Assembly: GCF_018127925.1 (NCBI RefSeq)
Contig: NZ_CP072348.1
Location: 627,501 to 691,500, forward strand
Length of the DNA stretch: 64,000 bases
Direction: 5' to 3'
DNA from: Prevotella melaninogenica
Lineage (GTDB): Bacteria; Bacteroidota; Bacteroidia; Bacteroidales; Bacteroidaceae
Under the pieces are notes generated by a model that did no database searches, was not told the origin of the DNA, and saw nothing but the letters and a program-made list of their open reading frames with translations. The position numbers and the translations under genes are program-made. Of the stretch, positions 55,312 through 64,000 are shown piece after piece. Positions within the stretch are counted from its first letter, which is position 1, and each line of letters opens with the position of its first letter.

Positions 55312-57366
55312 TTAAATCAAGCAAAGTAATACTAATGTTAATGCTATAGTACCAGTGATGAACCATACGGCATACTGACGAACATCGCCACTCTGCCATG
55401 AACGGATAGACTCACCAGCCTCCTGTGTACCCCAAGCCATGAAATTAAACGTACCATCAATAACGTGGCGGTCGAACCATGCGATTGGAATAGAGAAGCA
55501 ACGGAATACGATCTTGTGTGTAAAGAACTGCCATGCGTTATCAATATAGAATCTGTTGAGGGCAGCCTTGTGCAAACGTGGGAAGGTACGCTGCAAAGCA
55601 TCAGCAACAGGCTGCTTCTTGCCCATGTACATCCAAGTTGCAAGTGCGATACCGATAACTGCTGCAATGATACTGGTTGTAGCGATGCTCCAGTCGAGAT
55701 GGATATCATAGCTGAGACCATTAGCACTTACAAAGTGACCAAATGGAATCCAACCTGCAGTGATAGAGATAATTGCGAGGAATACCAATGGACCCCACAT
55801 TACGAAAGGTACTTCTTGTGGACGACGACGATTCTCTGGGTCCTGCTCGTAGTAAGACTCACCCCAAAAGATTACGTAGTAGAGACGGAACATATAGAAT
55901 GCTGTCATACCAGCTACGAGTGTCATAATCCACTTTAAAGCCTGTCCTTCCACACCAGGAAGTGCATTACATGCTGAGATAATCTCATCCTTAGAGAAGA
56001 AACCTGCAAATGGAGGAATACCTGCAATTGCCAAGCAACCAATCAAGAAACAGATATTCGTAATTGGCATGTATTTGTGCAAACCACCCATATACTCCTT
56101 GAAGTTGCTACCAATAATAACAATAATAGCACCAGAGCAAAGGAAGAGCAGAGCCTTGAACATTGCATGAGTGAAGAGGTGGAACATTGCTGCCATATAG
56201 CCGAGACCACCATGATGGAGATACTCTGCACTATAGAATGAGCCGTGCTCCTTCTCATAGAAGCAAACACCAAGTGCAACGAGCATGTAAGCAATCTGTG
56301 AGATAGTAGAGAATGCTAAACCACGCTTAATATCACGCTGAGCACAAGCTACTGCTGCTGCATAGAAAGCAGTAAATGCTGCTATCCAAGCAATCCAATG
56401 GAGTTGCTCCTGTGCTCCAAACTGTACATAGATTGGTAACAATGATGCAACCTGGAAAACACCAGCAACAACCATCGTAGCAGCGTGAATCAAAGCAGAT
56501 ACAGGTGTTGGTCCCTCCATAGCATCTGGCAACCAGATATGCAATGGGAACATTGCAGACTTACCTGCACCACCAATGAACATCAAGAAGAGAGCTGTTG
56601 GAAGTACCCAAGCTAACTTTGGATTAGTAGCCAAGCCATTCAGTGTCTCAACAAGACCTGGGTTTACACTAAGATCATAATTAAATGTTCCAACATAGAA
56701 GCTGAAGAACAAGATACCAATCAAGAAGAACAAGTCAGCAAAACGTGTGACAATAAATGCCTTCTTGCTGGCATGAACTGCAGTGTGCTTTGGATAATAG
56801 AATCCAATCAACAGATATGAACATACACCTACCAACTCCCAGAAGAGATACATCTGGAAAATATTAGTTGCCACTACAAGGCCAAGCATTGACATCGTAA
56901 AGAGTGACAGGTAGGCATAGAAACGCTGGAAGCCGTGCTCATACTCCTCAAACTTATAATTCTCATCACGTTCAGCCATATAACCGAATGAATAGATGTG
57001 AACCATCAAGCTGACAGTAGTAATGACGATTAACATCATCACACTGATTGGAGAAAGGCGGAAACCAATGTTAAAAGTCAAAAGTTCAGTAAACTTCAAC
57101 CATGTAATGTTGAAGACTGTAACAGTTGGGTATGTACCATTTGCCAAACGACCATCAGTTACATTGAAGGTCTCGCCCATAGCTGTATACTCACCAGTAT
57201 AGAAGAAATAATGGTAAGCAGTGTAGAGGCTAAGCACAAATAGTGTTCCCAACATACAGGTGCCGATAATACCAGCGACCTTGCGAGGCATCTTCATACC
57301 GAACAAGCCAAGCACAACAGCGCTTAGGAACGGGAGAAGAAGTATCAAAAATGCGTAATCAAACAT
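55312..57366 (-). CDS. nuoL: NADH-quinone oxidoreductase subunit L
   Basis: A 684-residue subunit with an antiporter core and the long C-terminal lateral helix. Motifs: FQMYLFWELVGVCSYLLIGF, MFPLHIWLPDAMEGPTPVSA, LAFSTISQIAYMLVALG, AGIPPFAGFFSKDEI. The C-terminal part (about 520-684) supplies the lateral helix. Pumps protons in the membrane arm. Confidence 0.95.
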   Translation of the reverse strand: MFDYAFLILLLPFLSAVVLGLFGMKMPRKVAGIIGTCMLGTLFVLSLYTAYHYFFYTGEYTAMGETFNVTDGRLANGTYPTVTVFNITWLKFTELLTFNIGFRLSPISVMMLIVITTVSLMVHIYSFGYMAERDENYKFEEYEHGFQRFYAYLSLFTMSMLGLVVATNIFQMYLFWELVGVCSYLLIGFYYPKHTAVHASKKAFIVTRFADLFFLIGILFFSFYVGTFNYDLSVNPGLVETLNGLATNPKLAWVLPTALFLMFIGGAGKSAMFPLHIWLPDAMEGPTPVSALIHAATMVVAGVFQVASLLPIYVQFGAQEQLHWIAWIAAFTAFYAAAVACAQRDIKRGLAFSTISQIAYMLVALGVCFYEKEHGSFYSAEYLHHGGLGYMAAMFHLFTHAMFKALLFLCSGAIIVIIGSNFKEYMGGLHKYMPITNICFLIGCLAIAGIPPFAGFFSKDEIISACNALPGVEGQALKWIMTLVAGMTAFYMFRLYYVIFWGESYYEQDPENRRRPQEVPFVMWGPLVFLAIISITAGWIPFGHFVSANGLSYDIHLDWSIATTSIIAAVIGIALATWMYMGKKQPVADALQRTFPRLHKAALNRFYIDNAWQFFTHKIVFRCFSIPIAWFDRHVIDGTFNFMAWGTQEAGESIRSWQSGDVRQYAVWFITGTIALTLVLLCLI

Positions 57367-57378
57367 ATTTGTTTCTCT

Positions 57379-57687
57379 TTATAATTTCATATTTTCAATA
57401 CTGTTCACCTGATCGCTGTGGAAATGACGGTAAACATTGATGATAATAGCAAGTGCAACAGCTGATTCAGCAGCACTTACACCGATAGAGAAGAGCGTAA
57501 AGAACATACCCTCATATCCATCAGGGAAAAGTAGACGGTTGAATGCAGCAAAGTTGATATCTACGCTATTGAGAACTAACTCTACGGAGATAAGCATTGC
57601 AACAAGGTTGCGACGGGTTACGAAACCAAATACTCCGATAAAGAACAATAGTCCACTAAGGACAAAGAAATATCCTACTGGTATCAT
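57379..57687 (-). CDS. nuoK: NADH-quinone oxidoreductase subunit K
   Basis: A 102-residue, three-helix membrane subunit. The conserved glutamates are in LISVELVLNSVDINF and SAAESAVALAIIINVYR. Overlaps nuoJ by 4 bp, so translation is coupled. Confidence 0.95.
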   Translation of the reverse strand: MIPVGYFFVLSGLLFFIGVFGFVTRRNLVAMLISVELVLNSVDINFAAFNRLLFPDGYEGMFFTLFSIGVSAAESAVALAIIINVYRHFHSDQVNSIENMKL

Positions 57688-58223
57688 TTGCTTTCCTCCT
57701 TCTTTTTGTTATTCAATATAACTAAGCCACCAATGATACAAGCCAAAAGGAATACAGAGATGAACTCAAATGGGAGAACATAACCATACTTATCAGCTGT
57801 CATCAAATTACGACCGATGGTTTCCATTGTAACCTCATTTGATAAAGAATCACCGTTCACTACAGTGTGACGCAGAACTTGATTCTTTAACAGAACAAGG
57901 ATTACTGTACCAAAACCAACTAAAGCAATGAAGGCTGCAAGGAAAGTACGCTTTCCTAACCAACGCTCAGAAAGACCCTGCAATGTACGCTTACTTACTA
58001 ACTGAATAGCGAAAATGTACATCATTGTGATACCACCAGCATAAATACTGATTTGGGCAGTACCAAGGAATGTGTAATCGAGCAGGAAGTAGAGACCTGC
58101 AACGCCAAAGAGCACAAACAGCAATGCTGTCGCAGCTCGCATGATACGCTTCGTCGACACGCAGAATACGGCTGAAGCCAGTATAATAACGGCGAGAACC
58201 GCAAACATAATTAATCTTGCCAT
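57684..58223 (-). CDS. nuoJ: NADH-quinone oxidoreductase subunit J
   Basis: A 179-residue membrane subunit with five helices. FLGTAQISIYAGGITMMYIF holds the characteristic pi-bulge/Tyr helix. Ends KKKEESK. 12 bp after nuoI and overlapping nuoK. Confidence 0.93.
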   Translation of the reverse strand: MARLIMFAVLAVIILASAVFCVSTKRIMRAATALLFVLFGVAGLYFLLDYTFLGTAQISIYAGGITMMYIFAIQLVSKRTLQGLSERWLGKRTFLAAFIALVGFGTVILVLLKNQVLRHTVVNGDSLSNEVTMETIGRNLMTADKYGYVLPFEFISVFLLACIIGGLVILNNKKKEESK

Positions 58224-58235
58224 ATCTCTAAACCT

Positions 58236-58772
58236 TTATTTCTTTTTAGTATTGAATGTTCCTACCTTCCAGTCTGCACCACCGTCGATAAGACCTGGCA
58301 GTGAACCTCCTTCATATACCTCCTTATCAAGGTGAAGGATTAACTTAGAACGGTCGAAGACAGCATTCTCAAAATCATTCGTAAACTCAATTGCATCGAA
58401 GTTGCAGGCATTAACACACAACTCACAGAACATGCAATCGCCTAAGTCATACTCATAATCAACGAGCTGTTTCTTCTTCTTACCTGTCTCTTCGTTGGTA
58501 ACCATCTCAGAAAGAATCTTGATAGTACCATTTGGACAAGCCTTCTCACACATTGTACAAGCAGTACACTTGTGATTCTTTTCTTCGTCACGCTTGAAGA
58601 CCAAACGGCCACGGTGACGCTTGGCTACGTGAAGGGTTGTCTTGCGATTCTCAGGATATTGCTCGGTAGACTTTGGTGTGAAGTATTCCTTCATGGTCAC
58701 CTTCATACCCGTAGCAAGTGTCTTGAGTGCGCTCCCGACCTCACCCAAATATGATTGTTTTTTATCTTCCAT
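58236..58772 (-). CDS. nuoI: NADH-quinone oxidoreductase subunit I
   Basis: A 178-residue ferredoxin-like subunit that carries two 4Fe-4S clusters: C69, C72, C75, C79 (CTACTMCEKACP) and C113, C116, C119, C123 (CMFCELCVNAC). Passes electrons toward the quinone site. With NuoEFG absent in this operon it is a probable entry point for electrons from an external donor (inference). Confidence 0.95.
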   Translation of the reverse strand: MEDKKQSYLGEVGSALKTLATGMKVTMKEYFTPKSTEQYPENRKTTLHVAKRHRGRLVFKRDEEKNHKCTACTMCEKACPNGTIKILSEMVTNEETGKKKKQLVDYEYDLGDCMFCELCVNACNFDAIEFTNDFENAVFDRSKLILHLDKEVYEGGSLPGLIDGGADWKVGTFNTKKK

Positions 58773-58784
58773 TCTCTTTAACCA

Positions 58785-59876
58785 TTAATAGTGAATCGTC
58801 CAACCGAATGCAACACACACTGTCATCAACACAAGGATAACCAATGATAGTGGCATGAGATACTTCCACTCTAATTTCAGAATCTGATCGATACGGAGAC
58901 GTGGGAATGTCCACTTAATCCACATCAGCAAGAATACTACTGCGAATGTCTTACCAAGGAACCAAACAAGACCTGGAATATAATTCATAATAGCATCAAA
59001 GCCATCTAACCCAATGTTCAAAGGAGCCCAGCCACCTAAGAATACAGTAGTTGCAAGACCTGCTACAACAAAAAGATTAAGATATTCTGCCAAGTAGTAA
59101 AACCCAAATCCCATACCACTATACTCTGTATGATAACCTGCAGTCAACTCACTCTCAGCTTCTGCCAAGTCGAACGGACCACGGTTAGCCTCTGCATTAC
59201 CAGCAACACAGAATACGAGGAAAGCCAAAGTAGCAGGAACATGTCCCTGTACGATCAACCACTGCCAAGGACCAGTCTGAGCTTCAACGATACCTGAAAC
59301 CTGCATTGTACCAGTCAAGATAACTGCTGAAATCAAACAAATACCTAAAGACAACTCATATGAAATCATCTGTACGGCTCCACGCATAGCTGAAAGGACA
59401 GAATACTTGTTGTTACTACCCCATCCCGCAATAAACACACCAATAACACCAATAGAGCTAATGGCTGTTACAAGGAAAATACCTACATTGAAATCAAGGA
59501 TATGAGCTCCCTTATTCCAAGGAAGGAAAGAGAATGTACCGACAGATGCTATGATCACCAAGAAAGGAGCCAAGTAATAAAGCAGTTTATCTGCCTTATC
59601 AACAGCAAAGATTTCCTTAATCAACATCTTCAATACGTCAGCAAAGACCTGTAAGGTACCCCACCATCCTACTCTGACAGGACCAATACGGCACTGGAAG
59701 TAGGCGCAGACCTTACGCTCCATAAAGATAAGCACAATTGCAAGCAAAGCATAAGCAAGAAGTATTGCCAGTCCCACCGCAACGCACTCAATCAGAACGG
59801 TCCAGAAATTACTCAAGCCACAAGTGACGCGAAGCAATTCATCGAACCATGTTGTTACTATTCTAAAATCGAACAT
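58785..59876 (-). CDS. nuoH: NADH-quinone oxidoreductase subunit H
   Basis: A 363-residue membrane subunit at the quinone cavity, with eight helices. ERKVCAYFQCRIGPVRVGWW, VADVLKMLIKEIF, PFDLAEAESELTAGYHTEYS and KWTFPRLRIDQI are conserved. Length slightly above E. coli NuoH (325). Confidence 0.95.
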   Translation of the reverse strand: MFDFRIVTTWFDELLRVTCGLSNFWTVLIECVAVGLAILLAYALLAIVLIFMERKVCAYFQCRIGPVRVGWWGTLQVFADVLKMLIKEIFAVDKADKLLYYLAPFLVIIASVGTFSFLPWNKGAHILDFNVGIFLVTAISSIGVIGVFIAGWGSNNKYSVLSAMRGAVQMISYELSLGICLISAVILTGTMQVSGIVEAQTGPWQWLIVQGHVPATLAFLVFCVAGNAEANRGPFDLAEAESELTAGYHTEYSGMGFGFYYLAEYLNLFVVAGLATTVFLGGWAPLNIGLDGFDAIMNYIPGLVWFLGKTFAVVFLLMWIKWTFPRLRIDQILKLEWKYLMPLSLVILVLMTVCVAFGWTIHY

Positions 59877-59920
59877 AGTATGATTTTAATTCTTAATTGA
59901 TTACTTTAAAGATAACCTCG

Positions 59921-61495
59921 TTAGCGGTCAATATCTGGAATAACGAAGTCGAGCGCAGCACCAGTAGTCACCAAGTCGGCAATCTTCTGACCACGCAACA
60001 TCTTATCCATAGCACCAACAAGTGTCAGACCCATAGGACGGAACTTCAAACGATATGCAGTCTTGTCACCACGTGAATCCAGATAAGCACCAAACTCACC
60101 ACTTGCACCCTCAACAGCGAAGTACCACTGTCCTTCAGGAACTTTGATGATTGGCTTCTGCTTAATATAGAACTCACCCTCAGGAATGTTGTCAATCAAC
60201 TGCTCAATAATATTGAGACTCTGATAGATCTCCTGAATATGACAATAGTAACGATCCATAGAATCGCCATGAGTCAAAGTAATCTGCTCAAAGTTTACCT
60301 TTTCATACATAGCATATGGATGGTTCTTACGAACATCATTCTTCCAGCCACTTGCTCTACCAGCAGGACCAGTCACACCATAGCTGATACAATCCTGTTC
60401 ATCCATAACACCAACATTACGGAAACGCTCATGGGTAATGACATTATCACCAAAGACATCAAGATACTCTTGAACCATTGGACGTAGATACTTGCAGAGT
60501 TCCTTAACATTTGAAACAAAGTTTGGATCAATATCAGCCTGCAAACCACCTATTCTATAGTAGTTCTGAATCAAACGACCACCTGTTGTCTCCTCCATCA
60601 CATTCAAGACATGCTCACGATCACGCATACCATATAGGAAAGCTGTGAGGGCACCCAAATCCTGAGCACAACAAGATGTATAAAGGAGGTGATTATCAAT
60701 ACGCTGCAACTCATCCATAATTGTACGGATGTAGAGGATGCGCTCTGACAATTCAATACCCATACCTTCTTCGATAACACCAACAAGAGCATGACGATGC
60801 ATCATTGCTGACAGATAGTTCATACGGTCAGTCAATGCCAAGGTCTGAGGATATGTGAACTGTTCACAAAGTTTCTCGATACCACGATGAATATAACCCA
60901 AGTGTGGATAAATCTTGGTTACAGTCTCACCATCCAACACCGTCTGTAGACGAAGCACACCGTGTGTAGAAGGGTGCTGAGGACCAATATTTACAACGAA
61001 GTTATCATCAGTAAACAGCGGACGCTGTGTACCAACGAGTTCACCATTGTTATTAAGATTCCACTCTGTAGTTGTATCAAGTTCTACATCATCCTCCGTA
61101 GTATACATGTTCTTAGCAGGATCCATGTCATAATCCTTACGGAGTGGATAACCCTTAAAGTCGTTTCTCAAGTAGAGACGACGCATGTCTGGGTGACCAA
61201 GGAACTTAACACCATAGAAGTCATAGACCTCGCGCTCTAACAAGTCAGCATCAGCCCAAATATTGTAGACAGAAGGAATAACATGCTCCTCTCCTACCTT
61301 CTTTGCAAGCTGCTTTACAGAACAACGCTCGTGTGTATTTGTATTCTCAAGAATATAGATACATCCAAGACCTTCCTCTGCGCCAAAGTCTTCGCCGACA
61401 ACAGTTACAAGGTAATCGAAATGCTTCTCATTCTTCAGCTTTGCCATTTCTGAAGCAAAGCTATCAAAACCGAATTCTTTATTTTCTAATTTCAT
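59921..61495 (-). CDS. nuoCD: NADH-quinone oxidoreductase fused subunits C and D
   Basis: A 524-residue fusion. Residues 1-145 are NuoC (YNIWADADLLEREVYDFYG, FLGHPDMRRLYL, then GYPLRKDYD), residues about 165-524 are NuoD (NIGPQHPSTHGVLRLQTVLD, LGYIHRGIEKL, TDRMNYLSAM, GPAGRASGW, with C-terminal ATGAALDFVIPDIDR). NuoD forms the quinone site with NuoB. Fused CD is found in several bacteria. Follows nuoB by 18 bp. Confidence 0.95.
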   Translation of the reverse strand: MKLENKEFGFDSFASEMAKLKNEKHFDYLVTVVGEDFGAEEGLGCIYILENTNTHERCSVKQLAKKVGEEHVIPSVYNIWADADLLEREVYDFYGVKFLGHPDMRRLYLRNDFKGYPLRKDYDMDPAKNMYTTEDDVELDTTTEWNLNNNGELVGTQRPLFTDDNFVVNIGPQHPSTHGVLRLQTVLDGETVTKIYPHLGYIHRGIEKLCEQFTYPQTLALTDRMNYLSAMMHRHALVGVIEEGMGIELSERILYIRTIMDELQRIDNHLLYTSCCAQDLGALTAFLYGMRDREHVLNVMEETTGGRLIQNYYRIGGLQADIDPNFVSNVKELCKYLRPMVQEYLDVFGDNVITHERFRNVGVMDEQDCISYGVTGPAGRASGWKNDVRKNHPYAMYEKVNFEQITLTHGDSMDRYYCHIQEIYQSLNIIEQLIDNIPEGEFYIKQKPIIKVPEGQWYFAVEGASGEFGAYLDSRGDKTAYRLKFRPMGLTLVGAMDKMLRGQKIADLVTTGAALDFVIPDIDR

Positions 61496-61513
61496 TCTCG
61501 CGTACCTTATATA

Positions 61514-62440
61514 TTAATTGTTAGTAGCTGTCTCATCTGTAGCCTTGCTTGCAGCATCAATCTGATCGATTTCCTTACCCAGCTTCTCAACATCTTCTTG
61601 TGTCACTGGCTGGTTAACGACAATCGTATCTTTCTTTGGAGCAACAGGCTCAGAAGAAGTAGTAGCAGCTTCTGCAGGTTTAGCAGAAACATCAGCTGGT
61701 TTCACAGCGGCAGCTGTAGGCTTCACAACAGGACGTGCAGGCTTTGGAGCAGGATTTTTAGCTTCATTCCAAGCTGCTTCACGCTTCTCCTTAATCTCTT
61801 CAGGGTTGATACCTAACTTCTCACTAAAGATAAGTTCGGCATTACTCTTGCCCAACTCACACTCCTCAGCAGACTGCTTGTGGTTTACGCCACCAAAGAA
61901 TTTCTCAATCTTCACCTTACGTTGAAGCTGCATCATACCATAGATAATAGCCTCTGGACGTGGAGGGCAACCTGGAATATAAACATCCACAGGGATAATC
62001 TCATCGATACCACGCATCACATGATAACTATCCTTGAATGGACCACCAGAGATAGCACAACCACCAACAGCAATTACATACTTAGGCTCAGCCATCTGGT
62101 CATACAAACGCTTTAAAGCTGGAGCCATCTTGTTGGTGATAGTACCAGCACACATAATCAAGTCAGCCTGACGTGGAGAATTACGTGTCACCTCAAAACC
62201 GAAACGTGAGAAGTCATAACGCGCACATCCAACAGACATAAACTCAATACCACAACATGATGTTGCAAAGGTAAGTGACCAAAGAGAGTTACTACGACCC
62301 CAATTGATAAGTTGATCCAAGTTACCGAGAACGAGGTTAGTTCCACCATCGTTCAATTCGCTTGCCATTTTGCTAAGCGTGTCATTGTCTTTCCATTCAT
62401 CGTATGGAAGAGACTTGATTTTTGGCTTTCTTATTTCCAT
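61514..62440 (-). CDS. nuoB: NADH-quinone oxidoreductase subunit B with long C-terminal tail
   Basis: A 308-residue protein. Residues 1-195 are NuoB, with the N2 4Fe-4S cluster cysteines C62, C63, C128 and C158 ([30 protein letters not shown]). Residues about 215-308 add an alanine/proline/lysine-rich, probably disordered tail ([20 protein letters not shown]) that ends in an acidic stretch. Ordinary NuoB is about 160-220 residues. Overlaps nuoA by 10 bp. Confidence 0.94.
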   Translation of the reverse strand: MEIRKPKIKSLPYDEWKDNDTLSKMASELNDGGTNLVLGNLDQLINWGRSNSLWSLTFATSCCGIEFMSVGCARYDFSRFGFEVTRNSPRQADLIMCAGTITNKMAPALKRLYDQMAEPKYVIAVGGCAISGGPFKDSYHVMRGIDEIIPVDVYIPGCPPRPEAIIYGMMQLQRKVKIEKFFGGVNHKQSAEECELGKSNAELIFSEKLGINPEEIKEKREAAWNEAKNPAPKPARPVVKPTAAAVKPADVSAKPAEAATTSSEPVAPKKDTIVVNQPVTQEDVEKLGKEIDQIDAASKATDETATNN

Positions 62441-62781
62441 TCAAGTGCTCCTTTCCGCCAAGCATACGCAAGACCAAATACTAATACCAACATAAAGAAA
62501 CCAATCGTAGCAAGTGCGAGAGGTCCAAATGTTTTTACAACAACAGCCCAAGGATAAAGGAATACGGTTTCCACGTCAAACATCAAGAAAAGAATGGCAA
62601 AGAGGTAGTAACCGATATGCACTGGCAACCAAGAGGTTCCGTAAGTCGGAATACCACACTCATAAGGCTCACCCTTCGCCGGATTATATGAACGCGGACC
62701 AATCCATTTAGCAATAGCATAAGCTGCTACCACCAAGAATGCGGCCGTTATCAAAACGGTAACAAAAAGTGTGAAATACAT
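62431..62781 (-). CDS. nuoA: NADH-quinone oxidoreductase subunit A
   Basis: A 116-residue membrane subunit with three helices, conserved [12 protein letters not shown] and [15 protein letters not shown] segments. First gene of the operon; the gene end overlaps nuoB by 10 bp. Confidence 0.95.
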   Translation of the reverse strand: MYFTLFVTVLITAAFLVVAAYAIAKWIGPRSYNPAKGEPYECGIPTYGTSWLPVHIGYYLFAILFLMFDVETVFLYPWAVVVKTFGPLALATIGFFMLVLVFGLAYAWRKGALEWK

Positions 62782-62847
62782 AAACTTTATATAGCTATAA
62801 TTTAATTGTTCAATCTTGCTCTAAGAAAACATGTTTCAAAACGTGTG

Positions 62848-62881
62848 CAAAGATACAAAAATATTTGAGAACGTGTGCAAA
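62848..62881 (-). promoter_or_regulatory. nuo operon promoter
   Basis: On the minus strand: TATCTTTG (62848-62855) preceded by TTTG at 62878-62881 (22-bp spacer). About 67 bp before the nuoA ATG. Two copies of ACGTGTGCAA (62841-62850 and 62871-62880) flank the -7 box, 30 bp apart, and could be an operator. Confidence 0.65.
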
Positions 62882-63062
62882 TTAAGCAGAAAAACATACC
62901 ACTTTTTGCAAACTCCACTTTACAAACGATGTATTGGCAGATTTACAAGACGATAATATGAAGTCTATCAAATACGACATGTTTACTTCCTACGACAATT
63001 AGGTTACTAATGAAGTTGTCCATGAAAATATCTTATCGACAGCTTACATGAAAGAAAACAAA
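62882..63062. other. Intergenic region between nuo promoter and the kinase gene
   Basis: AT-rich, no gene or hairpin of note. Confidence 0.4.
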
Positions 63063-63953
63063 TTAAGAATAGTATTCTATCAATCCATCTATTGGTGAGG
63101 CTATCACCTTGCCAACTTGGAAATTAAACGTACTGGCACTCGCTCTTAACTGTTCTTCAAAAGCTGCTGCAATCCCCCCAACAGCAGAAATTGTACGGAC
63201 TGAGGTTGCTGTATACTTCAAGATATTTTTCTTAAAAAAGTTATCGAAGTTATATCTTACTAAAGATTCTAATTCAACGTATTGCAAGTTCTCTTTAATA
63301 AACTTTGAAATACCTCCTAAATAACGATTTGCAAGCGGTTGACGATAAACTTTATCAATGATTTCTGGATAGGTTAAACCACTCCACGCTAAATATAAAT
63401 CACGTATTTCTGTAGATAAATCACCCTTAAAAATACCATTGAGTAGCAACTTGCCAAGTACTGCTCCACTACCTTCATCTCCTAAGATATAACCCAAAGG
63501 GGGAATATTTGCCACAATATTATCACCATCATACTGACAGCTATTGGCACCCGTACCCAAAATACAAGCAATACCTGCCTCGTGTCCACAGACAGCATGA
63601 GCAGCCCCTAACAAGTCACTCTCCACCTTTATCGACGCTGAAGGAAATGAAACCGTAAGTGCTTCACTCACAACTGAAGAAAGATTCTTTGTACAGCCTG
63701 CTCCATAAAAAGCTATCTGTGAGACATATTCTGCTATATCTTTCTTTGGTAAAAAGCTATCATTTTGCTCTGCAGCCTTGTATAGTGCAGGCTTTAGCTC
63801 CTGCTCTAAGACTTTCAAAATAACATCCTTCGACTGATGAAAAGGATTTACTCCTTGTGTACGAACTTTCAGAACATACTTGCTTGTATCTGTGGGCAAG
63901 CCAATCAATGCCCAGTCAGTCTTAGATCCTCCGCTATCAGCAATTAATATCAT
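63063..63953 (-). CDS. BadF/BadG/BcrA-family ATPase, N-acetylglucosamine kinase-like
   Basis: A 296-residue ASKHA-fold protein. Phosphate-binding start ILIADSGGSKTDW, second segment ACILGTGANSCQYDG, adenosine region GYILGDEGSGAVLGKLLL and C-terminal SAVGGIAAAFEEQL. These suit an N-acetylglucosamine/amino-sugar kinase more than a benzoyl-CoA reductase subunit. With the kinase-RapZ fusion elsewhere in the window it could serve amino-sugar salvage (inference). A TAAGTTTG -7 box lies at 63971-63978 (minus). Confidence 0.85.
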   Translation of the reverse strand: MILIADSGGSKTDWALIGLPTDTSKYVLKVRTQGVNPFHQSKDVILKVLEQELKPALYKAAEQNDSFLPKKDIAEYVSQIAFYGAGCTKNLSSVVSEALTVSFPSASIKVESDLLGAAHAVCGHEAGIACILGTGANSCQYDGDNIVANIPPLGYILGDEGSGAVLGKLLLNGIFKGDLSTEIRDLYLAWSGLTYPEIIDKVYRQPLANRYLGGISKFIKENLQYVELESLVRYNFDNFFKKNILKYTATSVRTISAVGGIAAAFEEQLRASASTFNFQVGKVIASPIDGLIEYYS

Positions 63954-64000
63954 AGTATATTTTTTTCGTGCAAACTTACTATTTTTTATCCATTTATATG

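Noticed and set aside
55344-55938. Overlapping frames within nuoL on both strands
   Set aside because: Shadows of a well-supported nuoL; no start signals or homology features.

Overview
The window looks like chromosome of an oral-type Prevotella or a close relative (phylum Bacteroidota). The DNA is AT-rich, and many genes are preceded by the Bacteroidota sigma factor -7 box TAnnTTTG, several with a TTTG about 20 bp upstream. Phylum-typical gene forms agree: an LpxC-FabZ fusion, a NuoC-NuoD fusion, a Nuo complex without the NADH-oxidising module, a kinase-RapZ fusion, and a coaBC - DUF4835 - recN gene order. Genus is an inference from gene content, not from a marker gene.

Layout. 1-4.7 kb (minus): a nucleotidyltransferase-like gene, a FlaA1/CapD-type nucleotide-sugar dehydratase and a secreted MORN/YwqK-like protein. 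4.8-8.9 kb (plus): ptb, buk, sucC, sucD, an acyl-CoA / acyl-phosphate / ATP module. 9-10.8 kb: a small membrane protein and an IS982-type insertion sequence sitting inside a foldback repeat. 10.9-17.3 kb: secreted esterase, thioredoxin lipoprotein + MarR regulator, kinase-RapZ fusion, HD-domain hydrolase. 17.4-26.8 kb (plus): lpxD, lpxC-fabZ, lpxA, miaA, class A PBP, Pif1-like helicase with TPR, lipoprotein; this is mainly envelope building. 26.9-34.2 kb (minus): ferritin, ilvE, xseB, xseA, S8 protease, two tandem tRNA-Lys(CTT), a complete foldback repeat and a ThrE-type exporter. 35-41.5 kb: a lipoprotein, then a mobile-element pile-up (IS66-type, IS1634-like, ISAon1-like) next to tRNA-Arg(TCT). 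41.7-49.4 kb (minus): a replication/repair/CoA cluster dnaN - exonuclease - coaBC - DUF4835 - recN - protease-like TPR protein. 49.6-52 kb: DUF3127 gene and an IS5/IS1182-type transposase. 52.3-62.8 kb (minus): nuoA-B-CD-H-I-J-K-L-M-N operon. 63-64 kb: BadF/N-acetylglucosamine kinase family gene.

Two non-coding repeat families stand out. (1) Four intergenic arrays of a 13-bp palindrome of the GCAC-N5-GTGC type repeated with an exact 22-bp period (2-4 units each). (2) A roughly 200-bp foldback, MITE-like element with long inverted repeats beginning TTTAACCC. One copy is intact, one is split by the IS982-type element with a 5-bp target duplication (so this window holds both empty and filled sites), and three are truncated. 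Target duplications of 8 bp could also be read directly for the IS66-type and ISAon1-like elements.

No CRISPR array, rRNA, phage module or obvious defence system was seen.
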